Assembly: GCA_964019695.1 (NCBI GenBank)
Contig: OZ026518.1
Span: 85,927,950-85,991,949, forward strand
Length of the DNA: 64,000 bases
From: Loripinus fragilis
Taxonomy: Eukaryota > Mollusca > Bivalvia > Lucinida > Lucinidae
Direction of reading: 5' to 3'
In this document: piece by piece, positions 32,471-44,752 of the stretch
How positions within the stretch are numbered: the stretch's first letter is position 1
Layout: each line of letters begins with the position of its first letter
The notes under the pieces: model-generated
Seen by the model: only the letters and a program-made list of their open reading frames with translations
Told to the model about the DNA's origin: nothing
Database searches by the model: none
Made by a program: the position numbers and the translations under genes

Positions 32471-33230
32471 ATTAAACGGTTAACCATTCGATCCTTATAT
32501 AAGGACCTTGGACACTCTCCTATTCAATCTGCCCAAATTTTAACAGAATGTGGCTAGGCTAATGCTTTATGGGCAACTACAAGTTTGTGCTTAAATCAAA
32601 CCCGTACATTTAGTGCACCTAGCAAAATGAAAATATTTGGAAAATATTGCATATGAATGCCAGGACTTTAGGGTTTAGGGATGGGGTATATTTTGTGACC
32701 AAATTTTATTTCACAGAAAGTCAAATTTTCGCCAGGTACTCACCTAAATACATGGAAATATAATGTTTGCAGTATAAAACTTAAAACGAAAATTATCAGT
32801 TTGCATAAATGAGGATGAGAAAATTTCATCTTTTCTTCTAAATACATAAGGGGTCCATGACCTTTTACTATCACCTGTTATATTTCAAGTGCAATCAGTT
32901 TGACCTGTTCACTGAGGTGTATCATATCTGCATACTGTAAACAACATACTCTAGATAAACACAGTTTTTGAGCGTAAAATTGTAAATGTTTTTTTACTCA
33001 ATCGATTTAACCTATAGTTTAGACTCAAAAGAACCGTCTCATTGCGACGATTCTTATGAGTACCCACAGCATAAGTTTTGGCTGAGAAATAAGACAATTT
33101 ATTACTTGGTACACAATCATAACTAAAGCCCTGAAACATGCCATTGTAAATTTGTATTTACCTACAGGTTTGTACAAAATTAGTTCCTAATAAGTTTTAA
33201 TAATATATTGCTTTGACTATTTTGACAGCG
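32471..33230. other. No gene recognised
   Basis: AT-rich non-coding. A short palindrome, CCTTATATAAGG, lies near 32493. Confidence 0.45.
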
Positions 33231-33340
33231 TCCCCCCACCTCCCCCGTGACCAATCATGCCATTTTAATATGATGATGTGTGAAATGTAAAACTACTACT
33301 GTGTGCAATAGGAATAGTTTGGTCACGGGGGGAGGGGGAG
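33231..33340. mobile_element. ~110-bp MITE with C/G-rich TIRs
   Basis: TCCCCCCACCTCCCCCGTGA and TCACGGGGGGAGGGGGAG are inverted ends. Confidence 0.75.
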
Positions 33341-34046
33341 CACTTCAGTAAAACCTTTTCTGGGGAGCAATTTAGTAAAACTTTTTCTATTTCCTATATG
33401 TTGAATAGCAAAAACAGTGTTTTTAATCCATATTTTTAATTGGTACTTGTCCAATGAGAAAAACGCTTTTGCGGATAATTCGAGTGTTGAACCTACTATC
33501 TTTTTCGTGGAAAAAATAGCATTTTCTTTGAAACTTTTCTCTGGCCATTTTTATGGGCAATCCGTCATTAAGACTGTCAGAGGTCCTTTCCCGCCCTTAT
33601 CAATTTGGCGAAGTCATTTCGAATTCAAGCGTTCTTGGGTGGTAATTTTCAATACCATTCATGTTAAAAGGACACTCTGTTAGTAAACAGTGCAGAACCA
33701 GACCAGACGCCGTCTGGGTACATTGTATCAACCGTTTGCCTATGTCCCACAAAAGGATGCTAGGCTTAAGCATGAGAGGTCATCTTCGGCATATAATGGT
33801 ATAAGATCGTAGCGCGAAACAACGAGAAAGATTGAAGCCTATATAAGCCTATTTTGTGTCATTACCGCTCGAAAAATCCATTGTTGGTCATTTTCGTTTA
33901 ACCTCGGCTCACTCTATAATAACATCTAATTTACTGTACCAAGCTATCTTGTTAATGGCCTTCTTTCAATCTCCTGTAGCCTCTGTTCATGAAATAGTTC
34001 CTTGACCTTTTGCCTGATAGTGGCGTATTCTGCTGATAACCCTTGC
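33341..34046. other. Mostly unassigned; partial family B copy near 33680-33775
   Basis: AACAGTGCAGAACCAGACCA and GTTTGCCTATGTCCCACAAA match the family B core. An 88-codon plus frame (33417-33683) has no recognised motif. Confidence 0.45.
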
Positions 34047-34107
34047 AAACAGCTTGGACCCAGATCAGGCCCGACAAAATGTCGGGCCTGATCTGGGTCC
34101 AAACTTT
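34047..34107. repeat. Perfect GATCAGGCCCGAC hairpin
   Basis: TTGGACCCAGATCAGGCCCG pairs exactly with CGGGCCTGATCTGGGTCCAA around a short loop. Confidence 0.85.
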
Positions 34108-34250
34108 TAACACTATGACGGTATCCCTAAAAGGTTTACATGTATTTTGAGGAGAAAAAAGTCCACATGCGACAAAAACAGATGCAAAATTACCCAACAT
34201 GCGAAGAGTTAACCAAACTAAAATCAGCAGTAACACTATCAAACGAAGGC

Positions 34251-34475
34251 GGGAGATTTCCAACAATGTGTATGCGACCAGCAAAGCCTCCGATCAGCCT
34301 GCGCATACGCGCAGTCTGATCAGAGCCTTTGCTAGTGACTTGGATATTCTATGACTGTTTAGCTACTGACTGAACATCGTTTGGAGTTTCTAAGTTTAAA
34401 AGGAGGCTGCACAGGCTCGCCTGAGTCTGTACTTGTCAAAATGCCACATTGTTGGAAATACGTGTCACGGCTCAA
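34251..34475 (-). mobile_element. Family A MITE, copy 6 (reverse)
   Basis: GAGATTTCCAACAATGTG at left, GTGTCACGGCTCA at right, hairpin GCGCATACGCGC in between. Confidence 0.87.
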
Positions 34476-34847
34476 ATTTATTAACTAAGGTATCTGCAGC
34501 AGAGAAACGCGTTTACTCAATTGCAAAATTTTAATATAAGACTCATCAGAGTTTTGTTATCATCCTGATGATGCATATCCATGTTTAGCCAAAAGAAAAT
34601 TATAATAGAACGACGTGGATATTGTTTGTTAAGTGACACAAATTTAATTTCGGCCAGGCCAATATATGAATATCATTGAACGCAATAATGAGGAAGGAAT
34701 AATCCAACAGGAGAATCGCCCATTTGCAATTATTATTTTGACCAGCATGCAACGTTATATTATAACCTTTTTGGACTTCATCGTAGTGTCATAGAAATAC
34801 GGTCAACCCTCTCGCTCTTTCTCTACACTATACATTAAATCTGATAG

Positions 34848-34907
34848 TGAATATAGCAAAGTCATAAGGCTGCTACTTGAATATAGCAAAGTCATAAGGC
34901 TGCTACT
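34848..34907. repeat. 30-bp exact tandem pair
   Basis: TGAATATAGCAAAGTCATAA plus GGCTGCTACT occurs twice in succession. Otherwise 34476-35429 shows no feature. Confidence 0.9.
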
Positions 34908-35429
34908 ATAATAAATTGAAGTTCCTAATTATGGTCGCCTAAACTATTATTACAATGTGATTTATCGAACAGTGGGTATAGATTGTGGGTACTCATTACA
35001 GTCCCCTTTGTTGTGTTGGTTCCTTTAAATATCGAATTGGCATTGCCTCATTCATTCGGATGGTTCTAAAAAGTACACAAAGTCAATGTATGGAGCAGAA
35101 ATAAGTAAATATTTACAGTGTTTATTTACAACCGTGAGCAATAACATAGTATGACGTAGGTGACTTAACAATGTGCATGTGCCTATGTGCCAATATAGAT
35201 GCAACAAATGAGCAGCATCGCAGGAAAACAGTCTTTATTGCAATTACGAACAACAAAAGTTCAGGCAAGTCTGGTCATCTGCACAGTCTCGCCAGAACCT
35301 TCACTGTTTGCTCACATAAACAGTAGGCCATGGGAAACATTCAGCTAAAGAACATTCTTATGCACACTGGAACATTGATGTTACCTACTGTCTAAGAGAA
35401 GCACTCAATCTGAAGACTTCAGAAATTAC

Positions 35430-36051
35430 TTGAAATGTACCTTTCAAATCAGAAGTTCTGAAATGCAGTCATGGTTACGCAGCTTAGTTCTGGGCAGGTA
35501 TATGGATATAATTAAGTCACTGATCAGGGATACAAGGAAAACAACTAAGAATTGCATATCAGCCCTGTATGCCTTGTACCCAATGTTCTTTGAGTACAAT
35601 CACACCAACTACGCACAATATGTACCTGTTTACCTGATAACTCAGCTGAATTTGTCTGATACACATCCCAGATGCAAAGAACTTCTGGAAAACAATAAGT
35701 TTAGTGTGTCACAATCATCCGTTCTAAAATCTGTTGGCTTTCACAACCAAATTAAATGCAACAAGCTAACTTTGTGGCTTGCGAGGTCTAGGATACTGCC
35801 TGATGCAAGCAATATCATTGTAACCAGTAAGGTCACCAGACACAGATGTATTAGCACTACTTGCATGATATTGAATGGATACATACTTGACAGTTTTGTT
35901 CAACACTGGTGTGGGCAACAAAAGGTGCCTTCTGAATATCAACAACATCGGTCTGAATATGGGAAGACGAGAAATCTACACAGTCATAGGCTGTTTCACA
36001 GGCTGTGACACCACCAGTGCATTTGTGTCACAGCAAGGTCGGTCCTATTAA
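35430..36051 (+). pseudogene. Decayed TE-associated ORF with DTDV / GCDTTSAF nuclease-like motifs
   Basis: Frame 1 (35430-36008) contains a block with YMDIIKSLIRDTR, then PMFFEYNHTNYAQYVPVYL, then a DTHPRCKELLENNKFSV stretch. A second frame, offset by one base, carries SPDTDVLALLA (35833-35865), two stops, then a 58-codon frame from 35875 with LLNINNIG and GCFTGCDTTSAF. From recall, the order NYA-block, HP-block, DTDV, GCDTT is typical of a large family of uncharacterised invertebrate proteins whose second half looks like a PIN/XPG-type nuclease. The link between the halves appears deleted and frameshifted, so this is a relic. Function is inferred from motifs only. Confidence 0.6.
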
Positions 36052-36059
36052 ACCGATAG

Positions 36060-36740
36060 AGAACCTCCCCCAATAGCTCGAAAAGTATATAAGGTGTTTG
36101 CAGTTTACATAAAGTACATAAACACTCTTCAATAGTACATAAATAAGTAAACACATTCTTATTTCAAAAATAAAATAAAAATAAGACGGACTGTATTAGA
36201 TTCATTAATCATTTATATAGGGTTAATGAAATAATGAAAATTTGTAACATACACATGTACGTAACACCCGGGGCAACCATGTTTGTTTTCAAAGGTCCAT
36301 ATTTCTTTAATACTATGATAGATAAGTAAACACATTCTTATTTTGAAAAAAATAAGATGGGCTATATTAGATTCATTAATCATTTATATAGGGTTAATGA
36401 AAAATTGTAACATACGTAACACGGGGGGGGGGGGGGGCAACCATATTTGTTTTCAAAGGTTCATATCTGCGATGCAGTAAAAGCTTACTTCGGTGATTTA
36501 GCCAATTTGGAAATCTTACTTCATTGTTTACACTTTTCAGAAGTCATATATTTTACTTAAATTATCAAAAGTTTTGAGGGGTATCATGTGTAACAGGCTG
36601 TTACAGGATAACACTGTCATTTCCAGAGGGCTTACATATTGCAAAATCATTGCAAGCTGAATCTGATGAGGATTAATAAGCTGTATGGGGAAATTCTTTA
36701 CACCCTTAGATAGTATGCGAAGAGCTGCTAGCTTGGCAAG
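36060..36740 (+). repeat. Repeat G relatives with a ~185-bp tandem duplication
   Basis: TAAGTAAACACATTCTTATT, TTAGATTCATTAATCATTTA, TATAGGGTTAATGAAA and GTAACATACGTAAC occur at 36146-36275 and again at 36330-36470. The second copy has an expanded G-run at 36422-36437. TGTAACAGGCTGTTACAGGA near 36590 matches 12640. Confidence 0.75.
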
Positions 36741-37409
36741 AAACTACTCTATGGTTTCTACCTGATGGGTTTTCTTTGATCTTTAAATGTTTTACTTATA
36801 TATAACACTATATGTAACACACTTTCCATGTTTTTGTTAACCATATTTGATGTCTCTATAGAAGGCGAGAGGGTTTATGGTATTCTATGTTTTGAGTTAT
36901 TTCCTCGGCAAAGGAGCCACAAAATTTCATTAAATATTTTTGTGTGATATGGATTTACCATGTTCAACATTCAATAACTCAAAAAGTATATAAGATAGAA
37001 ACATAATCTTTGCAGTTTTGAAAAGGTAAACAAACACCCTTTAATATAATAAAAAAAATGGTAGGGGGCAGGTAAACCATACATAGCCAGTGGCCTATTG
37101 TGCATGGTGTGCATTACAAGTGCACGAATTTACTATCATTTTAATGCAAATATTGTGATTAACACGTGCACTTCGTGTAACCTTAAGTTTAGACTTCAAT
37201 GTATGTATACATGTAGGCACGATATTAAGTGGGTCGATTTGTGTCGATACGATTTTACTCTCGCAGAAAAGTGCTTGTATCGGAATTAAGCATGATTTCT
37301 TGTCAGATTTCCTTTGAGGCTCATCCGTTTAATTTAATACAGCACTTGTATTCGAGACGCATCATGAAATAATGGTAAGCCACTCATTTGATTAACCCTT
37401 TTGCCGCAA
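36741..37409. other. No gene recognised
   Basis: AT-rich. AAAAAGTATATAAGATAG near 36980 echoes AAAAGTATATAAGGTG at 36080, so repeat G probably continues weakly. A 63-codon frame at 37098 has no motif. Confidence 0.4.
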
Positions 37410-37439
37410 AAAATAAGTAAGTATGACATACATGTACTA

Positions 37440-37790
37440 CAGACCAACCCACGACACCGTGAGGAAGAGGCTAATAATGATAACAGTGACATGGCTTCCA
37501 GAAGACTATAAAAGTAAGCAACCAGCTTTCTCTTTTCTACAGCTATAAAACCAATGGGTGGTGCACAAACTATATGCTGCTGCTAATACCAAAAGGCATA
37601 ACCTACTATAGTTTTGATCAGCTGATGGATATAAGACCTTACTTGATTTGGAATGATTTTAAATTGTATGAACTGGCAATATGTGTATAAAAAAGACAAT
37701 ATATTAAAATTAATGTAATCATGGTACTAAATAATGATGTCAAAATGATAAATCAGGTACTTACATTCTGCAGATGCTACATTCATATAC
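37440..37790. repeat. Dispersed repeats R (copy 4) and I (copy 1)
   Basis: ACCAACCCACGACACCGTGA is the R core. From about 37545, GGTGCACAAACT...CTGCTAATACC...ATCATGGTACTAAATAATGA through ATAAATCAGGTACTT matches 62750-62968 over about 220 bp. Confidence 0.7.
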
Positions 37791-38061
37791 ATGAAAATAT
37801 ATGTTATTGCAAATCTTATTTGGTTTAATATACAGCCTTGCTGTTTTAAAATTTGAAATTATTTGCATTTGTTTGCATATCTTTGCATTTCTTTTCACCC
37901 AGCAAACATTTGCTTATTTTAGATGCTATGATTTTTTAAATAAGGATGCCCTTCTTCAAAGCCTAATGAAGAGTCACTGTCCATGATATGAAAAGTAATT
38001 ATAGTGGGTTCATAATCAGTAAAATGGTCAAAATTGCCTCATTCTGGAAGTCACAGAGATT

Positions 38062-38313
38062 ACTATAAGAATGAATTGTTATTTTTGTGGATATTACCAA
38101 TGTGTAATCTCTGGCGAATCACTCACAAACTCTGCATAAGTGGTTCGCCGGAGATAACACACTGATAAAATCACTGATGCGTATTCTTTGGCGAATCCAT
38201 TTTATCTCTTGGCGAATCACTCAAAACCTTCACATAATATGTAAAGTGTGTGAGTGTTTTGCAAGAGATTACACATCAATAAAATCCAAAAAATAACAAT
38301 CCATTCCTTATAA
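38062..38313. mobile_element. 252-bp MITE, ~75-bp TIRs
   Basis: TATAAGAATGAATTGTTATT...GTGTAATCTCTGGCGAATCA on the left is mirrored by ...GATTACACATC...AATAACAATCCATTCCTTATA on the right. GGCGAATCACTC occurs three times inside. Confidence 0.82.
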
Positions 38314-39708
38314 TTACAACTTGGAACAAAACATCACATATGTAAAGGTTTGTAGACAATATTTCAAATTTTAAAGCCAGCTGAAGGAAAATAGTTCGTA
38401 ACCGCTGGCCATAAAAGAAGGGGCAGCCATTTTGAAAATTTTGTCAGTTCAACACTTTATTTTGCTAAATAATGATTAAAATGGCATTATATTGGAAGCA
38501 AATATGTGAAATTGAGCTCCAAAATAAACCCCATTTAGCCCTAGTTTGATATTGTTTTCTTTTTTTCAAGCAGTTTGCTGGGTTCATTGAAGAACATTTA
38601 GATTTAGACCCTGCCACGGATCGACATGTTTTAAAAAGCACTTACCTTCACACGTACCTGCCTAAAATCCCCACATTAGTAGGACCTAAGGTGCAATTTA
38701 AAAAGTTCGTTTACGCCGTCAAACTGCGTTCATATTTTTCGTTGTTGAAGTAGCCTTGACATTGTTGTGATGATGATTCTCTTCACTGACGTGAACCTCG
38801 TCATCCAGTTCATTTCATAGCCCCACCCCTCACCCCCCGTTTTTTGAAGATGCACCACCATACGGTGTAAGGGTTTTTAAATTAGCTTTCAACATGCTTA
38901 ACTATGTTTAAACTGGTGAATGTTTTAAACTGGTGAATGACACAACAATACCTGTGTTCAAAGATTCATGTACAGTTCAATAGTATTAGCTCTGTAAAAT
39001 CAAGGCAGTATCAAATATTCTTACGCATGGGGTTTTATCAAGGTGTAAAAACGATTTAATTTTGCCAACAGACCAATCAAAATTGCCGAAAAACGATAAA
39101 AACATTGAGTTGCAATTATATTGACGACACATTGAAAGCAAAAAATTCTCCTGTTTAAACCACTAAGTCTAGAGCCCTGGTAGTTAGTATGTATCATCAC
39201 CAGGTAGACCATAATTAAATTTGCTCAAATATGGCTCTGGTGACAAAAATGGCCCACCAGGGGGTCACCAGGAACATAGCCAGTTTTCAATAAATACCAA
39301 GATATTAGAGGTTTAAATAAAACAGATATTAGCAATCCAGGTTCACTTGGCCCTCTTTTATTGTTTGTCATTACTTGATATGATATCATAGTATATTCAT
39401 TTGAAATGTTTACTTTATGTACTCTACGTCATTTTCTAAAATGGCCATACCCAGATATACCAATAATATCAATACATGCATTTCTCAAAATATGTATACT
39501 TATAAACCCCATTAAGGTGGCACCTGACTTATGGGCATGTATCCAAAAAGTCACCTTTTAATACAATGTATGTTCTGAAAAATAGTTCAAAACTCATATT
39601 TTAAGACAAAAACATGACCACACCAGCCTTTTAAAAAAGTTTTTTTGATCTTAAAAGTTGAAAAATTGAAGTTTGAAAAAATCTCATATTTTAAACATTT
39701 TATCTCTA
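38314..39708. other. No gene recognised
   Basis: AT-rich. A short inverted GGTGAC/GTCACC cluster sits near 39237-39272. A 63-codon minus frame (39021-39212) has no motif. Confidence 0.45.
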
Positions 39709-42400
39709 TCTATCTCCATCTCTATCTGTCTCTCGCCCTCGCGGACATAACAGGGACGCGCGTCAAGCAAGAATGCTAGTAGAAATAAGAACAGATAGAA
39801 GGATAAAAGAGTATAGGTTGAAAATAGTTTGGCGAGATAAAATCAGATTTAAAACATCAACATTTGATCTAGGGCCTGGAGTTACGGCAAAGCACTCCAT
39901 TGAACAATAGCCTGTTGATACAATGAATGCTTGTTAAATTTTTTTGGGTAAAGGTCATTGAGTGGCAGTGTAGGTATAATATATTGGGTTGTTGAATGTA
40001 AACTGGTAGTGGCACTGCCACGAGGCCATACACAATCTTGTAAAATAAGCATAGACGCGCGTCTGCCCGTCTTTGTTCAAGTGTCCGCCATTGTAAGCTT
40101 TCGAAGCATTGCTGTCTCACTTGACCGGTAATTGTGATTACTGGTGGTCCATCTGACAGCTCTGCGTTGGAATTTCTTCAGCTTGAATATCTTTTGTTTT
40201 GTATGAGGGTCCCAGATGGGGGCAGCATATTCCAGCTGAGGGCGTACTCGTGTGTTGTAGGCAGTCTCTCTGACTCTTACAAGTTTCTTTTATAAAACCT
40301 AAGGTATTGTTTGCGTTGGATGTTATGCGGTCAATGTGGGAGCTCCACGACAGGCCAATGGATATGTCAATCCCCAAGTACATGGCACAGGAAACAACCT
40401 CCAGGACATGACCATGCAACATGTATGAAAAATTTGATGCTTTCCTAGAAGTTGTCACCTGTACCATCTGGCGCTTAGAGGGGATAAACTCCATGTCCCA
40501 CCGGGATTTCCACACTGTAAGTCTGTCCAGGTCTTGTATCATGTTAGTTACTGTCATCCTCGGCTCTATTGCTAGGTAAACGACCGTATCGTCGTATTTT
40601 AGAAGCCAGTTTGTCAGGCAAGATATTGATATAGATAAGGAAGAGGATTGGGCCCAGTACAGAGCCCTGAGGCATACCTGATGTTACTGGGACCGATCCT
40701 GGTTCCTCACCATCAAGGACCACAGTCTGCGACCGATTACCAAGGAAGGCGTGGATCATTTTGAGTGCATTACCTCTAATTCCATACTGATGGTGTTTCC
40801 AAAGGAGATTGGAGTGATTCACTTTGTCAAACGCCTTTGAAAATCCAGGAGTATGAGGTCAGTCTGCTTCCCAGCACTTGAATTCCTTGCAAGGTCCTCG
40901 ACTAGCATGAAAAGCTGTGTTTCGCTTGACCTTTTTTCTCTAAAGCCGTGTTTTAAGTCGTACAGGAGGTCATGCTTATATTCATATGCTTTATATTATA
41001 TGTTCCAGGACCTTGCAAAGAATGCAAGTGAGGGAGATCGGTCTGTATTTTGCAGCCGATGACTTGTCTCCTTTTTCAAAAATTGGGATAACCTGAGCCT
41101 TACACCAGTCTGCTGGGAGTTTGCCTATTTATAATGAGCAATCAAAAATGACCTGAAGTATTGGAGCAATTTCCTCTCTAAGTTCCTGGAGGAGGAGCGG
41201 CTTAAGTCTGTCAGTGCCAGTTGCTTTGCCTGGTTTAAGGTTTTAGAGGAGCTTTAAGATCTAAGCAGTTGAGATCCCAAATTCCTTCATGATAGGATTG
41301 GGGTTGAGGGTCCCAGCGGGGGCAGTATCTTGGAGTCTTTCGTCATTGTCAGTCATGTCTTGCAGCTTCATAGTGCACAGTCTGGATAGTGGGGTCTTTT
41401 TGTAGTAAAACAGATTGCTAATGGGAGTTAAGCAGATTTGCTTTCTGTTGGGTGGCGATAATCAATTCTACATTGTGTTTGAGTGGGGGGGGGGGGCTAC
41501 CTGGTCCTGCTTCGAGTTCTTATGAAAAGCAAATAATGTTTTACTGTTACAGGTGGTACATCCCTCAAGCCCTAATAGATATTCTAGGTAGGTCATATGT
41601 AATGCCTAAATTTTTGCCTTGATCTTTTTCCCAAGTTCAACCAATTTAGACCCCATTTGCTGTTCTCCTGATTTTTTGCATTCATGGTACAGGTGGTCAC
41701 GTTTGCTAATGCGTCTCTTAATCTGCTGTGTTATCCATATCAAGAAAGGTTTAATCTTGATTGGCCTGCTAGGGATGCATAGTTCGGAGAAGTTTTCAAG
41801 TGCTGATGAGAAGTTTGTCCAAAGTTCATCAATAGTTTTGCCTTTGTGATCGGAAAGAAACGAGTGTTGAAAATCTTTCATCAGCAATTTGAATTAAGTC
41901 CAGTCTGCTTTCCTAAATAGTTGTGTTTTTTTTCGTGGTTTTAATTTGTGAACTGCAGTCTTAATATAACACTCAGCTATTGACCATTTCATGATCGCCT
42001 AGGCCAGGATGGCAGCTTACCTTGTGTCTGGTCGAGTCCTTTGTCATTTGTACAAGGTTGAAATAATCTAGGACTTCCAGGAATAAGTCATACACAGGGG
42101 TCCGAGAACAGTTAGGTTTAAGAGGTGTTTCGTCGGTCCAGTCGAGTTTTGGGAGATTGAAATCCCCGAGAATCCAGGCATTTCCCATTGATTTGAATTG
42201 TATGATTTCAATTGAAGTTCTCATTTACTTCAGACTCTCTTGGTCATCCTCCTTAGGTTTATAATAAACTGAAACGCAGAGTGGACATTAACCGGTGATC
42301 TCCAGTTTTACCCATATCACTTCACACTTCGTCTGAAGCAGGGGCTGTTCAGAGGAAATGATGCTGTCACGGACCAGGATAAAACGCATCCATTTGATCA
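39709..42400 (-). pseudogene. Jockey/CR1-like LINE, 5'-truncated and frame-shifted
   Basis: Read leftward, the order is that of a non-LTR ORF2. First comes an endonuclease tail (ISSEQPLLQTKCEVIWVKLE near 42300; WILGDFNLPKLDW near 42160; GLGDHEMV near 41995). A linker follows (41887-41606), then RT: KYRPISLTCILCKVLEHI (about 41050), LKHGFREKRSSETQL, motif A (about 40840), SGMPQGSVLGPILFLIYIN (about 40660) and a YADD remnant (about 40590). The C-terminus includes RRADARLCLFYKIV, and a GATAGA-rich tail lies at 39709-39740. Missing endonuclease start, a base lost in motif A and a deletion at YADD make it inactive. A poly-G tract at 41485-41496 is also inserted. Confidence 0.9.
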
Positions 42401-43005
42401 AGAAAAAAGGACATATTTATTTCTGAGAATATACTACTTGCTATTGACTATTTAATGAAAACAAAAAACAGCGAAAAAGTATCCATATATCCCTTTTTAT
42501 AAAGCTAAATCCTTTTTTCTAAAAATATTAAGGCCCAAAAAATGTTTATATCTTAAATAAATTGTAATAGAACTACAGTAACAAAAACTTATCACTTTGA
42601 AAGGTTTTGTTTCATAGAAACATTATTATTTAAAATAAAACATATGTCACCATGCTGGTTTTCCTTTTTATGTTCTTTTCTTCCTAAACCTCTAAAATAA
42701 GAACATATTTTGCTTGTCATACCTGTTTCACTGATTTTTTAAGTCAAAGGGCATTGACAATCATGGAAAAAGAGTTTGTTATGAACCTGTGTACAGCCAG
42801 ACTAGAGCATCCACAGCTCGCATATGCAATGAAAGTGCCTAGCTAACGACCCAGTCACAAATTGATTTAAAGTCTCACTGGATAACTAAAACTAGAGCAA
42901 GGTAAAACACACCAGAATTCAGCCAAAGGTACCCATTATGTAGCTCATGGGTTTCATCCAAGCTAAAAAAGGCGCCCTCCCACGCATGACATCATATTTA
43001 CAAAT
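42401..43005. other. No gene recognised
   Basis: AT-rich spacer between the LINE and a SINE. Confidence 0.5.
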
Positions 43006-43213
43006 GAGCGCAATGTCTCAGTTTGTAGAGTGTTAGACTGGGGTCTAAAGGGTCTGAAGGGTTGCTTATTCAAGACCCTCACCAGTCACAGTATTGGGGT
43101 CTTTGGACATGACACTTTATCAATTGACAAGGAGATGTTTCTTGTATCGTCCCAACAAGACTAAAAACGGTTGCTTGGGACGTTAAGCATCAACACAAGC
43201 AAAGAAAGCAAGT
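43006..43213 (+). mobile_element. V-like tRNA-derived SINE
   Basis: The head GAGCGCAATGTCTCAGTTTG then TAGAGTGTTAGACT is A-box-like, and TTATTCAAGACCC is a weak B box. The central block GGGGTCTTTGGACATGACAC is V-like. The end TTGGGACGTTAAGCATCAAC plus CAAGCAAAGAAAGC is the tail shared with the SINEs at 16162-16361 and 47316-47650. No target duplication was found with confidence. Confidence 0.75.
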
Positions 43214-43862
43214 AGATGTAAACCAGAGCTTTCGCTGATCAGACGTCACAAATACTGAAAGACATAAACCGGAAACTTCGCTCACAAGACGATAAAATTA
43301 ATCCTGACAACAAAAACTTAATTTTCTTTGCTTGGCTACAAAAACAAACAGGACTACATCTGTATCCGTTGGATTTTTTAGAATGGTGACGTTAACAGCA
43401 ACTTCTTATCTTGAGAATTTGAGACATGAAAAAGCAGTCAATATACGTTACTGATTGAAACGACGCTGTTTCAATGCAATCTTATAAGCACTGGTGCCCC
43501 ATCAATGTTAACCACACGATGTTTCAAACCAGTATGGCCGCTGAGACGTATTCTGGGGAGTTTGTCCTAAGAACCTGTTTCTGGGAGTTTTTCTTTTTTA
43601 TCCATAAATTATTTATTTATTAATGGAAGCATTATCAAGATGTGTAAATATTATTTTTTTTTATTATTTCCTGCATATTTGTATGATATAAAACCAGAAA
43701 ACATAGACAGATACAGTAAAACACACGCCATACTAGAACGACGTACAATGTAAAAACAGATGGAAAGCAGATGCATCGAGCAGACTGCGGGTATGTGCAG
43801 GCTCATCAAGGTTTTTACTTGCCAACAAATACGTTATTCAAATAGCTTTTATTCAAATTAAA
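43214..43862. other. No gene recognised
   Basis: A fragment CAGACTGCGGGTATGTGCAG near 43782-43810 resembles the family A hairpin. Otherwise nothing seen. Confidence 0.4.
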
Positions 43863-44165
43863 GAAGAATGCAAAAACCAGGAATTGATACAACCAAGCAC
43901 CACATTGACCCATGACACCACATGGGAAAGCGACAAACTCACAGTTAGACACCACAAACGAGAGCCAAGAGGTCAGCCCTTTCCCAGCAGGTGACCACAC
44001 AGTACATATAAACAGACGCACACAAAGACATAGCAAACACAAGACAGAACAAAAGCATAGAAGATCCACAAAAGAAGAACCGCCTTGGAACGGTCACTAA
44101 AATATTTTACTGGAGGGCTTAAACCAGTTTTACGGCGCCAACCTCGCCCTTTATTCTGATGTAGA
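43863..44165 (+). repeat. Family D dispersed repeat, copy 4
   Basis: Near full length: AAACCAGGAATTGATACAAC, ACGAGAGCCAAGAGGTCAGC, GAACCGCCTTGGAACGGTCA and GGCGCCAACCTCGCCC, in order. Confidence 0.9.
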
Positions 44166-44179
44166 TATGACACATTTTT

Positions 44180-44465
44180 GGAAGTGACAAAACACAACAA
44201 ACACCAGAGCCAAAAGGTCAGCCCTTTCCCTGCAGGTTACCACAAGGCTACAAGGAACAGACAACACAACACATACAAAATGAAGCATAACGAACAAAAT
44301 GATCCACAAAAGAAGCACCGCCTTGGAACGGTCAGTAACGGACAGCCAAGAGGCCAGCCCCTCCCAGCAGGCGACCACAAGGCTGCAAGGAACAGACAAG
44401 ATGGCATGAAACATAAATAACAAATAGGATCCACAAAAGAAGCACTGCCATAGAAAGGCCAGTAA
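44180..44465 (+). repeat. Family D variant, two diverged tandem units
   Basis: Two truncated units carry CCAAAAGGTCAGCCCTTTCC / CCAAGAGGCCAGCCCCTCCC, ACCACAAGGCTACAAGGAAC / ACCACAAGGCTGCAAGGAAC and GATCCACAAAAGAAGCAC. They differ from family D in having CAAGGCT..AAGGAACAGACAA where family D has AAAGCACATATAAACAG, so they form a subfamily. Confidence 0.85.
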
Positions 44466-44752
44466 ACTCTAAACGTTAAAAGGGTTAACTATAGACAAAT
44501 ATCTAACTTCAATGGAGTAAACATGAAAATTAACTTGTTTGACCAGAATTATCTGACCAGGTATCGCTCGAACCCATTGATGGGTTGAATTGACTGTACC
44601 TGGTCGTAGAGATTTTTTGATAAACGAGACTTTTTTGAACGCCAATACTTGTACAAAAATTAAGATAGCTCTTACTTTTATATAAGTCAGGTGACACCTT
44701 AAAATAGTTTCGTTGCTTGCCTCAAAATTCGACAATTTGATATCAAGGTATA

